From: Bombilactobacillus thymidiniphilus
Lineage (GTDB): Bacteria; Bacillota; Bacilli; Lactobacillales; Lactobacillaceae
Assembly (NCBI RefSeq): GCF_023380245.1
Contig: NZ_CP093365.1
Coordinates: 868,001-932,000, forward strand
Direction: 5' to 3'
Length of the DNA stretch: 64,000 nt
Below, piece after piece: positions 1 to 9,323 of the stretch. The first letter of the stretch is position 1; each line of letters opens with the position of its first letter. The position numbers were made by a program, and so were the translations under genes. Under the pieces are notes generated by a model that saw only the letters and a program-made list of their open reading frames with translations, was not told the DNA's origin and made no database searches.

Positions 1-1
1 A

Positions 2-571
2 CAGCAGATTTTTCAAGCTATTCAACAAGTTGCTGACTATATTAGGGAACTTTACCCGCAAGCTACGCCAACTTTGCCTGAAGAATTGTACTTTATCACA
101 ACGCAAGAATTGCTGGAGCGTTATCCTAATCTAACACCAAAGCAACGTGAAATGGAGATTTGCCGACAATGGGGGGCTGTTTTTGTGATGCAGATTGGGG
201 CTACTCTCAGTGATGGGAAAAAGCATGATGGGCGTGCTCCAGATTATGATGATTGGCAGTTAAATGGTGATTTATTGTTTTGGGATGAGTTGTTGCAAGC
301 AGTGTTAGAAATTTCCAGTATGGGTATTCGAGTGGATGCCAGCGCCTTACAAAAGCAAATTACAGTTGCTAAAGTGCCAGAACGCCTACAATATCCTTAT
401 CACCAAGCAATTTTACATGATGAATTACCATTGACCATTGGCGGTGGTATCGGACAATCGCGGCTATGTATGCTGTTATTAGGTAAGGCACACATTGGCG
501 AAGTGCAAGCTAGCATTTGGTCGCAAGAAATGCGCCAACAATGTCAAACAGCACAAATTTCGTTACTTTAA
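2..571 (+). CDS. asnA: Aspartate-ammonia ligase (asparagine synthetase A), C-terminal part
   Basis: The reading frame is already open at the window's left edge, so the start lies upstream; 189 codons are visible of an enzyme that is usually about 330-340 residues. AsnA makes asparagine from aspartate, ammonia and ATP in the cytoplasm and has a class II tRNA-synthetase-like fold. The C-terminal stretch GGGIGQSRLCM, followed by LLGKAHIGEVQ, is the diagnostic ATP-binding end of this family. A TTG at 74 is an internal codon, not the start. The 3' end overlaps the convergent protease gene by 9 bp and no terminator hairpin was seen between them. Confidence 0.93.
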   Translation, partial: QQIFQAIQQVADYIRELYPQATPTLPEELYFITTQELLERYPNLTPKQREMEICRQWGAVFVMQIGATLSDGKKHDGRAPDYDDWQLNGDLLFWDELLQAVLEISSMGIRVDASALQKQITVAKVPERLQYPYHQAILHDELPLTIGGGIGQSRLCMLLLGKAHIGEVQASIWSQEMRQQCQTAQISLL

Positions 572-1219
572 TTGTCTTTGTACGAAATGCCAATTTGCTC
601 CGCGCAAAAGACAAAAATTAGTTTGTTGATTATCTTCGTTTAGGCTGACCAAAATACCGCAAACATGTTGTTGATTGGTTAAAGCAGCGCCAGACTCGCC
701 AGGCTTAGATTCAACTTTAGTCCAGGCACTACCCACGTAATCATTTGTCCCGTTGGTGACAAGGCCTTGATTTTTGACGGCTAGTGTTTGCCTGATTTGT
801 GGATGATGCGCGTTTTGCACTGGATAACTAGTCCAGTCAGCCAAAAAGGTGTTGGCAGTAGGGTTACTAAGTTGATAATAATGAGAATTATAAGTATTGG
901 GTAGTTTGATTACTGCAATATCATAATTATCCGAATGAGCAGAATATTTCGGATTAAGAACAGTGTTTTGTTTGCTTACAGTATAGCGTTTTCCTTGACC
1001 GTCTAAAGTGAAAATAGGTTGGTTTTTTAGACCAGTGATTACATGCGCTGCTGTTAAAATCACGTTAGGTGCAATATATGTTCCCGTTCCCCAACTGGTG
1101 CCGTCTTGACTAAAAATAGGCACAACTGCAGTATTTTGTGTTGTTGCTATAGCTGTAAAAGTATTTGTTAAACTGAAAAAGCAAATGCTCAAGATGATCC
1201 AATTTCGTAAATGGTGCAT
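563..1219 (-). CDS. Secreted trypsin-like serine protease (S1 family)
   Basis: 218 residues. A hydrophobic signal peptide spans about residues 7-25, with a likely cleavage after AIA. The catalytic triad can be read directly: His59 in LTAAHV, Asp100 in DNYDIAV and Ser176 in PGESGAAL. This resembles the small extracellular glutamyl-endopeptidase/V8-like S1 proteases of Gram-positives, but substrate specificity cannot be told. There is no LPXTG or other wall anchor, so it is probably released. The ATG follows a GGGGGG ribosome-binding site. The APC permease ends 61 bp upstream on the same strand, so the two may be co-transcribed. The 3' end overlaps asnA. Confidence 0.85.
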   Translation of the reverse strand: MHHLRNWIILSICFFSLTNTFTAIATTQNTAVVPIFSQDGTSWGTGTYIAPNVILTAAHVITGLKNQPIFTLDGQGKRYTVSKQNTVLNPKYSAHSDNYDIAVIKLPNTYNSHYYQLSNPTANTFLADWTSYPVQNAHHPQIRQTLAVKNQGLVTNGTNDYVGSAWTKVESKPGESGAALTNQQHVCGILVSLNEDNQQTNFCLLRGANWHFVQRQLK

Positions 1220-1231
1220 GTACTTCGCCCC

Positions 1232-1246
1232 CCATTAGGCTAATGG
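1232..1246. promoter_or_regulatory. Perfect 7+1+7 palindrome before the protease gene
   Basis: CCATTAG-G-CTAATGG lies 12 bp upstream of the protease ATG and overlaps its ribosome-binding site. It could act as a repressor site or as an RNA hairpin hiding the Shine-Dalgarno sequence. No cognate regulator is evident. Confidence 0.35.
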
Positions 1247-1280
1247 TAAAAACATTCACGAACTTTGTCACGTAATGTGA

Positions 1281-2567
1281 TTAGTAATGTTTAGCATGAT
1301 CAATTTTTCGCCAATGCATGAACCCATAAATTGGTATGGCAACGATTAGTGCGCCTAAACCGAGAATTAGTTGTTGCCATTTGACTTGGATTAAGAGCCA
1401 TAAACTTACTCCAATGGCTAGTAATGGTATTATTGGACCACCTTTTAAATGAAATTGCTTTGGTGATAATTTTTTGGTGTGCGCAAAAACTAAAACCGCT
1501 AAACAGGTCGGTAGATATTGCGCAAAACGCGAAATGGCACTAATTTGAACGAGAAACTTAAATGATCCCGACCAAACTAGAATTAAAGTCAGACTTAAAC
1601 TAATGATGATGGTGACCCACGGTGCGTTAGCTTGATTTCTTTTGGCAAACCAACGTGGCAAACTACCGCCTTCGCCTAGAGCAACGCCAGCGCGCGGAGT
1701 TATAAAACTAGAGGTCACCATCAATCCACCAGTTGACAACAAAGTACCGGCAGCCACAATGTCGTTACCCACTGGACCTGTAATTTTTTGAAAAGCAGCT
1801 TGAATGGGAACATTATTGTGAGCCAGTTGTTGACCCAAGATGCCGGTCGTTGTAATTTGGATCAGCGCATAAATCAGAGCGACACAACTAATTACTAGCG
1901 TGATAGCTTTAGGTAGGTTGTGAGTAGCATCTTTCATGTCACCTGCTGCTAATACCATGCCTTCAAAACCGGTAAAGGCGTAGAACATTGTAATAGCCGC
2001 CGGAGCAAAAGAACCTTTTTGATAATGACCATGCGGGAAAAACGGTACAAAATTTTGTCCACGAATAAAGAAAATTCCGATAGCGATAAACAAAATTAAT
2101 GGCAGGAGTTTAGAAATAGTCACCACGTTAATTGTAATTTTAGAAGCCTGAACACCTGTAAGATTAATCATTGCCAAAATAATAATGATTGCGCTGGCAA
2201 TCAATGCTTTAAATGGGTGCATTGCAGGAAAAATGGTCACTAACTCGGTTTCAAAAGCAGCGGTCATAGTAGCTTGGGCAATGATGCAAATTACCCAGGT
2301 AATAAAACCCACTTCAAATCCAACAAAGCCTCCAAAGGCACTCTTAGCGTATAAGTAAGGTCCGCCATCTTGGTGGAAATAAGTAGCTGCTTGGGCAAAA
2401 CAGAGTGCGATACTGATTACTAAAACAGCATCAAAACCAATTACCAATAGGCTAGCTGTACCCATCAATCGCGCAACTTGGTTAGGTAATAAGAAAATTC
2501 CTGAGCCGATGATGGCATTCAAACCTAGTAAAATAATGCTGCCAAATCCCAATTGCTGTTTATGCAA
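1281..2567 (-). CDS. APC-family amino acid permease
   Basis: 428 residues, about 12 hydrophobic segments, no soluble domain. The N-terminal segment with NAIIGSGIFLLPNQ is the conserved APC-superfamily TM1 signature (GSGIF) that lines the substrate site. It should import, or exchange, an amino acid across the cytoplasmic membrane; the substrate is not predictable from sequence alone. The start is TTG, chosen because the GGGGGATGGG ribosome-binding site sits at normal spacing and no ATG is available nearby. The secreted protease lies immediately downstream on the same strand, which would fit uptake of protein-derived amino acids, but that is inference. Confidence 0.88.
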   Translation of the reverse strand: MHKQQLGFGSIILLGLNAIIGSGIFLLPNQVARLMGTASLLVIGFDAVLVISIALCFAQAATYFHQDGGPYLYAKSAFGGFVGFEVGFITWVICIIAQATMTAAFETELVTIFPAMHPFKALIASAIIIILAMINLTGVQASKITINVVTISKLLPLILFIAIGIFFIRGQNFVPFFPHGHYQKGSFAPAAITMFYAFTGFEGMVLAAGDMKDATHNLPKAITLVISCVALIYALIQITTTGILGQQLAHNNVPIQAAFQKITGPVGNDIVAAGTLLSTGGLMVTSSFITPRAGVALGEGGSLPRWFAKRNQANAPWVTIIISLSLTLILVWSGSFKFLVQISAISRFAQYLPTCLAVLVFAHTKKLSPKQFHLKGGPIIPLLAIGVSLWLLIQVKWQQLILGLGALIVAIPIYGFMHWRKIDHAKHY

Positions 2568-2622
2568 ATTCCCATCCCCCCATTCTTATTTTATTATAAG
2601 TTTTTCTTGGAATTATTCACGT

Positions 2623-2662
2623 AAAAAAGCACCATTAATCTGATGATTAATGATGCTTTTTA
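2623..2662 (-). terminator. Rho-independent terminator of the CorC-like gene
   Basis: Inverted repeat AAAAAGCATCATTAATC / GATTAATGGTGCTTTTTT with a 4-nt loop, read on the minus strand just after the CorC-like gene. It separates that gene from the APC permease. Confidence 0.8.
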
Positions 2663-2672
2663 TGTTGACTTG

Positions 2673-4037
2673 TTAATCTGTCAATGATTTTAATTCATTA
2701 TTGTTTTCAACAGGAGCGGTTTTATCAATTGTTACTTGAAATTTATTGACATAAGAATGCTCAAAATCAATTACTTTGAGTGTAAATTGATCTAGATGAA
2801 TCACGCTATTAAGGTGCAAATTAGGATACTTATCAATAAAGTACCCTGATAAAGTTACGATATCGGATTCTTTGAATTCGCTGATTTCCACTTTAAAGTA
2901 ACGTTCGAAATCATATAGTGTGGTTTGACCGCTGACATTGTAGGAACCATCTTTATTTTTAGTGATGTATTCTTCAGAAACATTATCTACTTCGTCTTTC
3001 ACAGTCCCGAATAACTCTTCATAAATATCTTTATCTGTGACGATCCCGCTGGTACCACCATATTCGTCAACGACAACAACGATTGGCGTTTGCTTAGCAA
3101 TCATCTGATTTAAAACGCTATGAATCGGCATGCTTTCAGGCACAGTCACCATAGAACGCAACATTCGGCTAATTGGAATGGAACCGTCAACTTGCTTTTG
3201 GCGTACCAAATCATAAACATAAACGTAACCTAAAATTTTATCTTTATCGTTATCAGCTACAACTGGAAAGCGCGAGAAACCTTGCTGCAAATAATCTTTT
3301 ATAACGTCATTAACCGTGTCTGTAATATCAACTACATATAAACGGGTTCGATCAATCATGATGTCTTTAGCACTCTTATCGTTCAAGTCAAAGGCTCGAC
3401 GCATATAAATTAAGTCGTTTTTATCCAGCTCACCGTTGCTTACAGAAGCTTGTGACAAGCGCAAAATTTCGGATTGCGTAAACGCCTCGCTCTCTGAATC
3501 AGCAGGTTTCATACCAATCATCTTAACAATACCGGTGGCGGAAACATTCAATAACCAAACAAATGGATAAGCAATCGTATGGAAAGCTTTTAGTGGTGTG
3601 ACTGTTAATAAAAGCATTTTTAAAGGTAAATCAATACTAATATTCTTCGGGACAATTTCTGTAATTACAACTTGTAAATAGGTCAAAAGTAGCAAAGCAA
3701 TTACGGAACTGATAGCATGAATGGTAGGTGAAGATTTCAGTGAAATATCTAGCACGTGATCAAAAAAAGCTTGTAAAGTATCTTCACCAATCCAACCTAA
3801 TACTAAGCTGGTCACGGTTGTACCTACTTGGGTAGTCGATAAGTACTCATTAAGATGTTCCAGCATATATTTAGCACGCTTTAATTTTTTAACGTTGCCT
3901 TGGTTATTCTCTAAGGCGTCCTCAATTTGGCTAGGACGCGTGGAAACGAGTGCAAATTCCGCTAAAATAAAGAAAAAGGCTAAAACAAAAATTACCAGAA
4001 TCCAAATAATGTTGATGAATATCTGAGCATCAGACAA
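2673..4037 (-). CDS. CNNM/CorC (HlyC) family membrane protein, putative Mg2+ transporter
   Basis: 454 residues with the standard domain order: CNNM (DUF21) transmembrane domain at about residues 1-200, a CBS pair at about 215-345 and a C-terminal CorC_HlyC domain at about 360-440. Family members such as YhdP/YugS, MpfA and CorC are linked to Mg2+ efflux or homeostasis; the older hemolysin label is historical. The CBS motifs (for example VVVDEYGGTSGIVTDKDI) suggest nucleotide-sensing. Length is normal and no defect is seen. It is a single-gene unit with its own terminator, divergent from the GntR gene. Confidence 0.9.
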   Translation of the reverse strand: MSDAQIFINIIWILVIFVLAFFFILAEFALVSTRPSQIEDALENNQGNVKKLKRAKYMLEHLNEYLSTTQVGTTVTSLVLGWIGEDTLQAFFDHVLDISLKSSPTIHAISSVIALLLLTYLQVVITEIVPKNISIDLPLKMLLLTVTPLKAFHTIAYPFVWLLNVSATGIVKMIGMKPADSESEAFTQSEILRLSQASVSNGELDKNDLIYMRRAFDLNDKSAKDIMIDRTRLYVVDITDTVNDVIKDYLQQGFSRFPVVADNDKDKILGYVYVYDLVRQKQVDGSIPISRMLRSMVTVPESMPIHSVLNQMIAKQTPIVVVVDEYGGTSGIVTDKDIYEELFGTVKDEVDNVSEEYITKNKDGSYNVSGQTTLYDFERYFKVEISEFKESDIVTLSGYFIDKYPNLHLNSVIHLDQFTLKVIDFEHSYVNKFQVTIDKTAPVENNNELKSLTD

Positions 4038-4177
4038 AACAATTACTCCTCATTTCAAAATGATTTTGTGCTTAATTATACCAGTGATTTTTAGAATATT
4101 CTATGAAGCTGGTCTTGGATTATAAAAAGAATTATTGTGGAATTATGATAGTATGAAGAATTAATGGAGGTTAATGA

Positions 4178-4903
4178 ATGAAAAAACCGCTATATATGCA
4201 AATTGCGCAGACTATTAAGCAAAATATTATTGATGAAAAATATCCGCATTGGCGCTTGCCGGATGAACGTACCCTGGCAGACAATTTTGCAGTAAGTCGC
4301 AGTTCCATTAAGCGTGCAGTGCAAGTGCTCGCTGATCAAGGCATCATTTTCAAAAAGCAAGGTGCTGGTAATTTTGTGAATCCATTGTTTTTGCGTAATC
4401 AAACTTCTTTGGATTATACGGGTGATAACGTGGGCTTGACTACGTCAATTGTAACTAATGGACAAGCACAAAAAATTACGGTTTTAGATTTGAATGTGGT
4501 GCAACCAACTGCTGAAATTCAACAAAATTTATTTCTAACTGCTGACGATTTTGTATATGTTTTTCAGCGCTTGCGTTCGCTGGATGATACGCCAATTTTG
4601 GTGGAAACCAGCTATATACCTGTGCGTTTGTTGCCTAATTTGTCCCATAAAGTGTTGGAACAGTCGTTATTCAATTATTTAGAAGTTCATGATAATAAGA
4701 TTATTAATCGTTCTTATCTAGATATTACGGTGGCACCTTCAACGCTTACAGATCAAAAATTACTGCATTTGACTTCGGAACAGCCAGTAGGTGTGGTTAA
4801 CGGTATTTTTTTTACAGATGATGGCTTACCTTTCGAATATTCCAGTATGCGTTTACATTATCAGTTTTTTAATTTTGCAACGTTTGTTGATCTTAACAAA
4901 TAA
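4178..4903 (+). CDS. GntR-family regulator with UTRA domain
   Basis: 241 residues. The N-terminal winged helix (about 1-65) has the GntR pattern LPDERTLADNFAVSRSSIKRAV; the UTRA effector domain spans about 85-235. HutC/UTRA regulators usually bind a sugar phosphate or other small metabolite that releases them from DNA. ATG follows a TGGAGG ribosome-binding site. It lies 108 bp upstream of, and on the same strand as, the phosphoketolase gene, which has its own strong promoter. Control of that gene is therefore an attractive but unproven guess; the phosphotransferase system at 12.7 kb is another possible target. Confidence 0.88.
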   Translation: MKKPLYMQIAQTIKQNIIDEKYPHWRLPDERTLADNFAVSRSSIKRAVQVLADQGIIFKKQGAGNFVNPLFLRNQTSLDYTGDNVGLTTSIVTNGQAQKITVLDLNVVQPTAEIQQNLFLTADDFVYVFQRLRSLDDTPILVETSYIPVRLLPNLSHKVLEQSLFNYLEVHDNKIINRSYLDITVAPSTLTDQKLLHLTSEQPVGVVNGIFFTDDGLPFEYSSMRLHYQFFNFATFVDLNK

Positions 4904-4930
4904 ATTGGAACGTACCATTTTTTTAACTGG

Positions 4931-4959
4931 TTGACAAAAAAACGATTTCAGTTTATAAA
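4931..4959 (+). promoter_or_regulatory. Promoter of the phosphoketolase gene
   Basis: TTGACA (4931-4936), 17-bp spacer, TATAAA (4954-4959): a near-consensus vegetative promoter, consistent with strong expression of phosphoketolase. Confidence 0.75.
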
Positions 4960-5011
4960 TAACCTATGTTAATAAAGAATTTCGGTAAGTTGTGATTTAA
5001 AGGAGGATATT

Positions 5012-7375
5012 ATGACAGATTACAGTAGTCCGGCGTATTTTGATTTAATGCACCAGTACTTTAATGCAGCCAATTATATTTCAGTGGGACAATTATATTT
5101 AAAAGATAACCCTTTGTTGCGGCGTCCCTTAAAATCCAGTGACGTTAAAGTGCATCCGATTGGTCATTGGGGAACTATTGCAGGACAAAACTTTATTTAT
5201 ACGCATTTGAATCGGGTTATTAATAAATATGATTTGAACATGTTTTATATTGAAGGTCCCGGACACGGTGGACAAGTCATGGTATCTAATTCCTATTTGG
5301 ATGGTAGCTATAGTGAAATCTATCCAGAAATCAGTGCTGATGAAACCGGTATGCAAAAATTATTTAAGCAATTTTCTTTTCCGGGTGGGATTGCTTCACA
5401 TGCGGCTCCTGAAACACCTGGTTCCATTCATGAAGGTGGTGAGCTAGGTTATTCTTTATCACATGGTGTCGGTGCCATTTTGGATAATCCTGATGTGATT
5501 GCTGCAGTAGTCATTGGCGATGGTGAAGCAGAAACGGGACCATTAGCGGCTTCTTGGTTATCTAATGTCTTCATCAATCCAGTTAAAGATGGTGCTGTTT
5601 TACCTATTTTAAATTTGAATGGTTTTAAGATTTCCAATCCAACTATTTTAGCTCGTAAAGATGATGAACATTTGAAACAGTATTTCCAAGGTTTGGGCTG
5701 GGATCCGATTTTTGTGTCAGGTACTAATCCTGATAAAATGAATCCCGAAATGGCACAAGCTATGGATCAAGCAATCGAAAAAATTCAAGCTATTCAACAT
5801 GCGGCTCGTCAAAACAGTGCCGAAGATGCCAAAATGGGCAATTGGCCAGTCATTATTTTCCGCGCTCCTAAAGGTTGGACGGGTCCTAAAACTTGGGATG
5901 GGCAACCAATTGAAGATTCTTTCCGTGCACATCAAATTCCGATCCCTGTTGATGAGAATGATATGGAACATGCTGATCAATTAGTGAGTTGGCTACAGTC
6001 CTATCATCCTGATGAATTATTTGACGAAAAGGGTACGCTGAAATCGCAAATTAAAGCTTTGACACCAAAAGGCAACAAGCGCATGGCGATGAACCCAATT
6101 ACCAATGGTGGTTTGGATCCTAAACCATTGAACTTGCCTGACGTTCATAACTATCAGCTACAATTTGATAAGCCTGGTTCTCTAATTGCCCAAGATATGG
6201 TGGAATTAGGTAATTATTTGCGCGATTTGATCAAGAAGAATCCGGATAATTTTCGGTTCTTCGGTCCTGATGAAACTATGTCTAACCGTTTGATGCATAT
6301 GTTTGAAGCAAGTGATCGACAATGGATGGAAGCAATTAAAAAACCAAACGATGAATTTGAAGCACCGGCGGGTCGCATTTTGGACGCACAGTTGTCAGAG
6401 CATCAAGCGGAAGGCTGGCTAGAAGGGTATACTTTGACAGGGCGGCATGGAATTTTTGCTAGCTATGAAGCTTTCTTGCGCGTCGTGGATTCCATGTTGA
6501 CACAGCATTTCAAATGGCTTCGTAAAGCTAACGAGCAACCGTGGCGTAATAAATACCCCGCTTTAAATGTGATTTCTACTTCCACATCTTTCCAACAAGA
6601 CCACAATGGTTATACGCATCAAGATCCCGGTATTATCACGCATTTAGCCGAGAAGAAGCCGGAATATATTCGTGAATATTTACCAGCCGATGCTAATACA
6701 CTATTAGCCGTGGCTAATCATTCATTAAACGATGAAGAGGTAATCAATTTGATTATTGCTTCCAAGCAACCGCGACCACAATTTTATTCTATGGCTGAAG
6801 CTGAAGAATTAGTCAATTCTGGTTTGAAAGTTATTGATTGGGCAAGTAACGATCACGGTCAAAAACCAGACATCGTGTTTGCAGCAGCCGGAACTGAACC
6901 TAATATGGAAGCATTGGCTGCGATTGATTTATTGCACGAACAATATCCAGACATGAAGCTTCGTTTTGTGAATGTGGTAGATTTGTTGAAATTACAAGTC
7001 CCAGAGCAAAATCCACATGGTTTAAGTGATGAACAATTTGATGCTATTTTCACAACTGATACGCCGATTGTTTTTGCTTTCCATGGTTATGAAGATATTT
7101 TACGTAATATTTTCTATGAACGGCATAATCACCAGATGTATGCACATGGCTATCGTGAAAATGGTGATATTACAACACCATTTGATATGCGAGTTGTTAA
7201 TGAATTGGATCGTTTTCATCTAGCACAACATGCAGCGCAACTAGTTTATGGCACTGAGGATCAAGGCTTTAGTCAAAAAATGGATGATAAATTGCAAGCC
7301 CATCATGATTACATTCGTGAAAATGGTGATGACTTGCCAGAAGTTAATAATTGGCAATTTAAAGGGTTTAATTAG
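5012..7375 (+). CDS. xpkA: Xylulose-5-phosphate/fructose-6-phosphate phosphoketolase
   Basis: 787 residues, full length for the family. This thiamine-diphosphate enzyme splits xylulose-5-phosphate (and sometimes fructose-6-phosphate) with phosphate into acetyl phosphate and glyceraldehyde-3-phosphate. Both family signatures are visible: [12 protein letters not shown] near residue 140, and the ThDP-binding GDGEAETG near residue 169. ATG follows AAGGAGG. It is monocistronic, with a strong promoter upstream and a strong terminator at 7379. It supplies the step after AraD in the pentose route encoded at 39-48 kb. Whether it also accepts fructose-6-phosphate cannot be read from the sequence. Confidence 0.97.
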   Translation: MTDYSSPAYFDLMHQYFNAANYISVGQLYLKDNPLLRRPLKSSDVKVHPIGHWGTIAGQNFIYTHLNRVINKYDLNMFYIEGPGHGGQVMVSNSYLDGSYSEIYPEISADETGMQKLFKQFSFPGGIASHAAPETPGSIHEGGELGYSLSHGVGAILDNPDVIAAVVIGDGEAETGPLAASWLSNVFINPVKDGAVLPILNLNGFKISNPTILARKDDEHLKQYFQGLGWDPIFVSGTNPDKMNPEMAQAMDQAIEKIQAIQHAARQNSAEDAKMGNWPVIIFRAPKGWTGPKTWDGQPIEDSFRAHQIPIPVDENDMEHADQLVSWLQSYHPDELFDEKGTLKSQIKALTPKGNKRMAMNPITNGGLDPKPLNLPDVHNYQLQFDKPGSLIAQDMVELGNYLRDLIKKNPDNFRFFGPDETMSNRLMHMFEASDRQWMEAIKKPNDEFEAPAGRILDAQLSEHQAEGWLEGYTLTGRHGIFASYEAFLRVVDSMLTQHFKWLRKANEQPWRNKYPALNVISTSTSFQQDHNGYTHQDPGIITHLAEKKPEYIREYLPADANTLLAVANHSLNDEEVINLIIASKQPRPQFYSMAEAEELVNSGLKVIDWASNDHGQKPDIVFAAAGTEPNMEALAAIDLLHEQYPDMKLRFVNVVDLLKLQVPEQNPHGLSDEQFDAIFTTDTPIVFAFHGYEDILRNIFYERHNHQMYAHGYRENGDITTPFDMRVVNELDRFHLAQHAAQLVYGTEDQGFSQKMDDKLQAHHDYIRENGDDLPEVNNWQFKGFN

Positions 7376-7378
7376 ATT

Positions 7379-7416
7379 AAAAACCATAACAAATTAAAAT
7401 TTGTTATGGCTTTTTT
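7379..7416 (+). terminator. Terminator after the phosphoketolase gene
   Basis: CCATAACAAATT / AATTTGTTATGG stem followed by six T residues. Confidence 0.88.
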
Positions 7417-7518
7417 ATTATGCTTAAATTTTAACAATGTTACTGCGCTACTATCTTAAATAATTTATAATAATAAATGTTCGTTTAATTATTATTATTT
7501 TTTGAGGTAGGGGAATTT

Positions 7519-8313
7519 ATGCGTTTTTTTAAACTAAAAGGAGCGATTTGTGCAATTTCGCCCCTCTTTTTGGTTCATACAGTCTGCAATGTACAACCAA
7601 TATTAGCTGCTGAAGGGGATGCGGCATTGCCTGCTTTAGGTGATTCTAATTCTGCTTCAGGGAATTCTGGAACATCAAAAGCGGGAATTGCTTTTGAAAG
7701 TGGCGATTTAGCTTTAGTGCAAGTACCTAACTTAGACTTTGGGACGGTTAAACTAGGTACTGAGGGGGACATGATATCTTCTAAGAAGCAACAACGCGTG
7801 GCCGTTGTAACGGATGCAAGAATTGATCCTGGAGTCAGTGATCCTGCATTTAACTGGAATTTAAGTGTCAAACTGGGTTATTTTTATGCAAATGGTGATT
7901 CCAGTACTGATAGTAATAAAGTTGATTTGCCTTTGCGCTTTTCTCTGAATCCTAGTTCAACAGCACCCACTACACCTGCTCGTAACCCAATTTTTGATCC
8001 TGGTGATCAGATGCCTGTATATAACAATAAATCAGGTACTGTGATAAATGATGCTTCTGTTCCTTACACATCAAGGGGGATTGTTTCTGCTAAAGGAGAT
8101 AACAATATTTTTTGGATAGTTAAGGGTGCTCGACGTGGAGGTACAACGGCGGTCAACTTTGGTCCGTCCGGTCCTGAAAGCAAGGGTGGTTATGTTCACA
8201 TTGAAACAGCTGCTGCAAATAGTGATCACCTACAAATGAATGAGGAAAAGCCAATTCCTTATATAGCTGACTTAACTTGGACGCTATCTAGTGATGTGAC
8301 CCAATCTAATTAA
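7519..8313 (+). CDS. WxL-domain cell-surface protein
   Basis: 264 residues. A Sec signal peptide covers about residues 1-31 (basic start, hydrophobic core, AA at the predicted cleavage). A short Ser/Gly/Ala-rich linker follows. Two WxL motifs are present, WNL with Trp113 and WTL with Trp254, the latter in the conserved C-terminal DLTWTL. WxL domains bind peptidoglycan non-covalently and display proteins on the wall of lactobacilli and enterococci. Such genes usually sit beside DUF916/DUF3324 and LPXTG partners; none is present here, so this is an orphan. It has its own TATAAT-like promoter (about 7467) and terminator. Confidence 0.88.
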   Translation: MRFFKLKGAICAISPLFLVHTVCNVQPILAAEGDAALPALGDSNSASGNSGTSKAGIAFESGDLALVQVPNLDFGTVKLGTEGDMISSKKQQRVAVVTDARIDPGVSDPAFNWNLSVKLGYFYANGDSSTDSNKVDLPLRFSLNPSSTAPTTPARNPIFDPGDQMPVYNNKSGTVINDASVPYTSRGIVSAKGDNNIFWIVKGARRGGTTAVNFGPSGPESKGGYVHIETAAANSDHLQMNEEKPIPYIADLTWTLSSDVTQSN

Positions 8314-8321
8314 AGTATGTA

Positions 8322-8366
8322 TTAAAAAAGTTTTCTCGACCAAATAGGTTGGGAAAACTTTTTTAT
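8322..8366. terminator. Bidirectional terminator between the WxL and nucleoside hydrolase genes
   Basis: AAAAAAGTTTTCTC ... GGGAAAACTTTTTT inverted repeat with A and T runs at the two ends, placed between convergent genes. Confidence 0.85.
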
Positions 8367-9308
8367 TTAATCATCTGCACGTTTAGCTAATTTCTGGATA
8401 GTTTGGAAAAATCTAGCATTATCTACGTCATGAACTAAAGTTACGGGACGACCATCTTCTTTTAAGAAAGTCCGCCCATCACTTGGTGCAGTAATTGAAA
8501 CATCACAATTGACACGTTTAGTTTGTACTAAAGATGCATCATAGAAATAACAAGTCGTTAAAACGTCCCAAAGATAATAGGTGGAATTAGTCTCAAATTG
8601 GTTTAGTTCAGGTACAAAGGCATAACTGTTGGCTAAAAAGTCCAAGCCAACGTGTTCATGTTGTTGTGCCCAAGAATTACGGACGGAGTTAGTTAATGGC
8701 ACATTAATGGTACTTTCTAAGGCGACCATTTCGATCGGGATATCAGTGTCGAAAACGATTTTGGTAGCTTCTGGATCCCAGAAAGCATTCCATTCCTGGG
8801 TGCCGTCAGAATCTGGTTCTGCAACATTGCCAGCTTCCATGAAAGTACCGCCCATCCAAACAATGCGCTTAATTTTAGTGCTGATAGCTGGCTGCAACTT
8901 CAAAGCACGCGCTAAATCACTTAATGGACCAGTCATAACTAGAGTTACAGGTTCAGTACTTTGCATTAATTTATCAGCTAAATCTTCATGGGCCAATTTA
9001 TCAGCTAAAGGCGTTTTGATTGCAGTTTGTTCATTTAAAATAGCTAAATTGTTCTCGGAATAAGAGTCTAAACGCCATTCTTTAGGGAAAGGATGGGCGG
9101 GGCGAGAATTAGATTGTGCGACTTCTAATTGAGCGCCGTGTCCGAATCGATCAATGATCTTGCGACTGACACTGACTGCCGGTTCGACATAACTGTCGGC
9201 GCCAATGGCGCCTACGCCGATTAATTCAACATTTTCCATTTGTAAAAGTAAAAATAAGGAAATAAAATCGTCGACAGCACCGTCATGACTAAAATAAACT
9301 TTTTCCAT
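8367..9308 (-). CDS. Inosine-uridine preferring nucleoside hydrolase family protein
   Basis: 313 residues from the ATG at 9308, which follows GGAGGATCC at ideal spacing; a TTG 15 bp earlier would overlap the ribosome-binding site and is rejected. The family hydrolyses N-ribosidic bonds of nucleosides using a Ca2+ bound by an N-terminal Asp cluster. Here that cluster reads HDGAVDD rather than the classic DxDPGxDD, so the first Asp is replaced; the C-terminal part carries LWDVLTTCYF, where the last metal Asp is expected. The substrate is uncertain. It lies 15 bp downstream of the tyrosine phosphatase gene and is very likely in the same operon. Confidence 0.85.
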   Translation of the reverse strand: MEKVYFSHDGAVDDFISLFLLLQMENVELIGVGAIGADSYVEPAVSVSRKIIDRFGHGAQLEVAQSNSRPAHPFPKEWRLDSYSENNLAILNEQTAIKTPLADKLAHEDLADKLMQSTEPVTLVMTGPLSDLARALKLQPAISTKIKRIVWMGGTFMEAGNVAEPDSDGTQEWNAFWDPEATKIVFDTDIPIEMVALESTINVPLTNSVRNSWAQQHEHVGLDFLANSYAFVPELNQFETNSTYYLWDVLTTCYFYDASLVQTKRVNCDVSITAPSDGRTFLKEDGRPVTLVHDVDNARFFQTIQKLAKRADD

Positions 9309-9323
9309 CAAAGGATCCTCCAA

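Noticed and set aside
5129-5356. Antisense open frames inside phosphoketolase and other large genes
   Set aside because: They lack ribosome-binding sites and known motifs and arise from the codon bias of the real genes.
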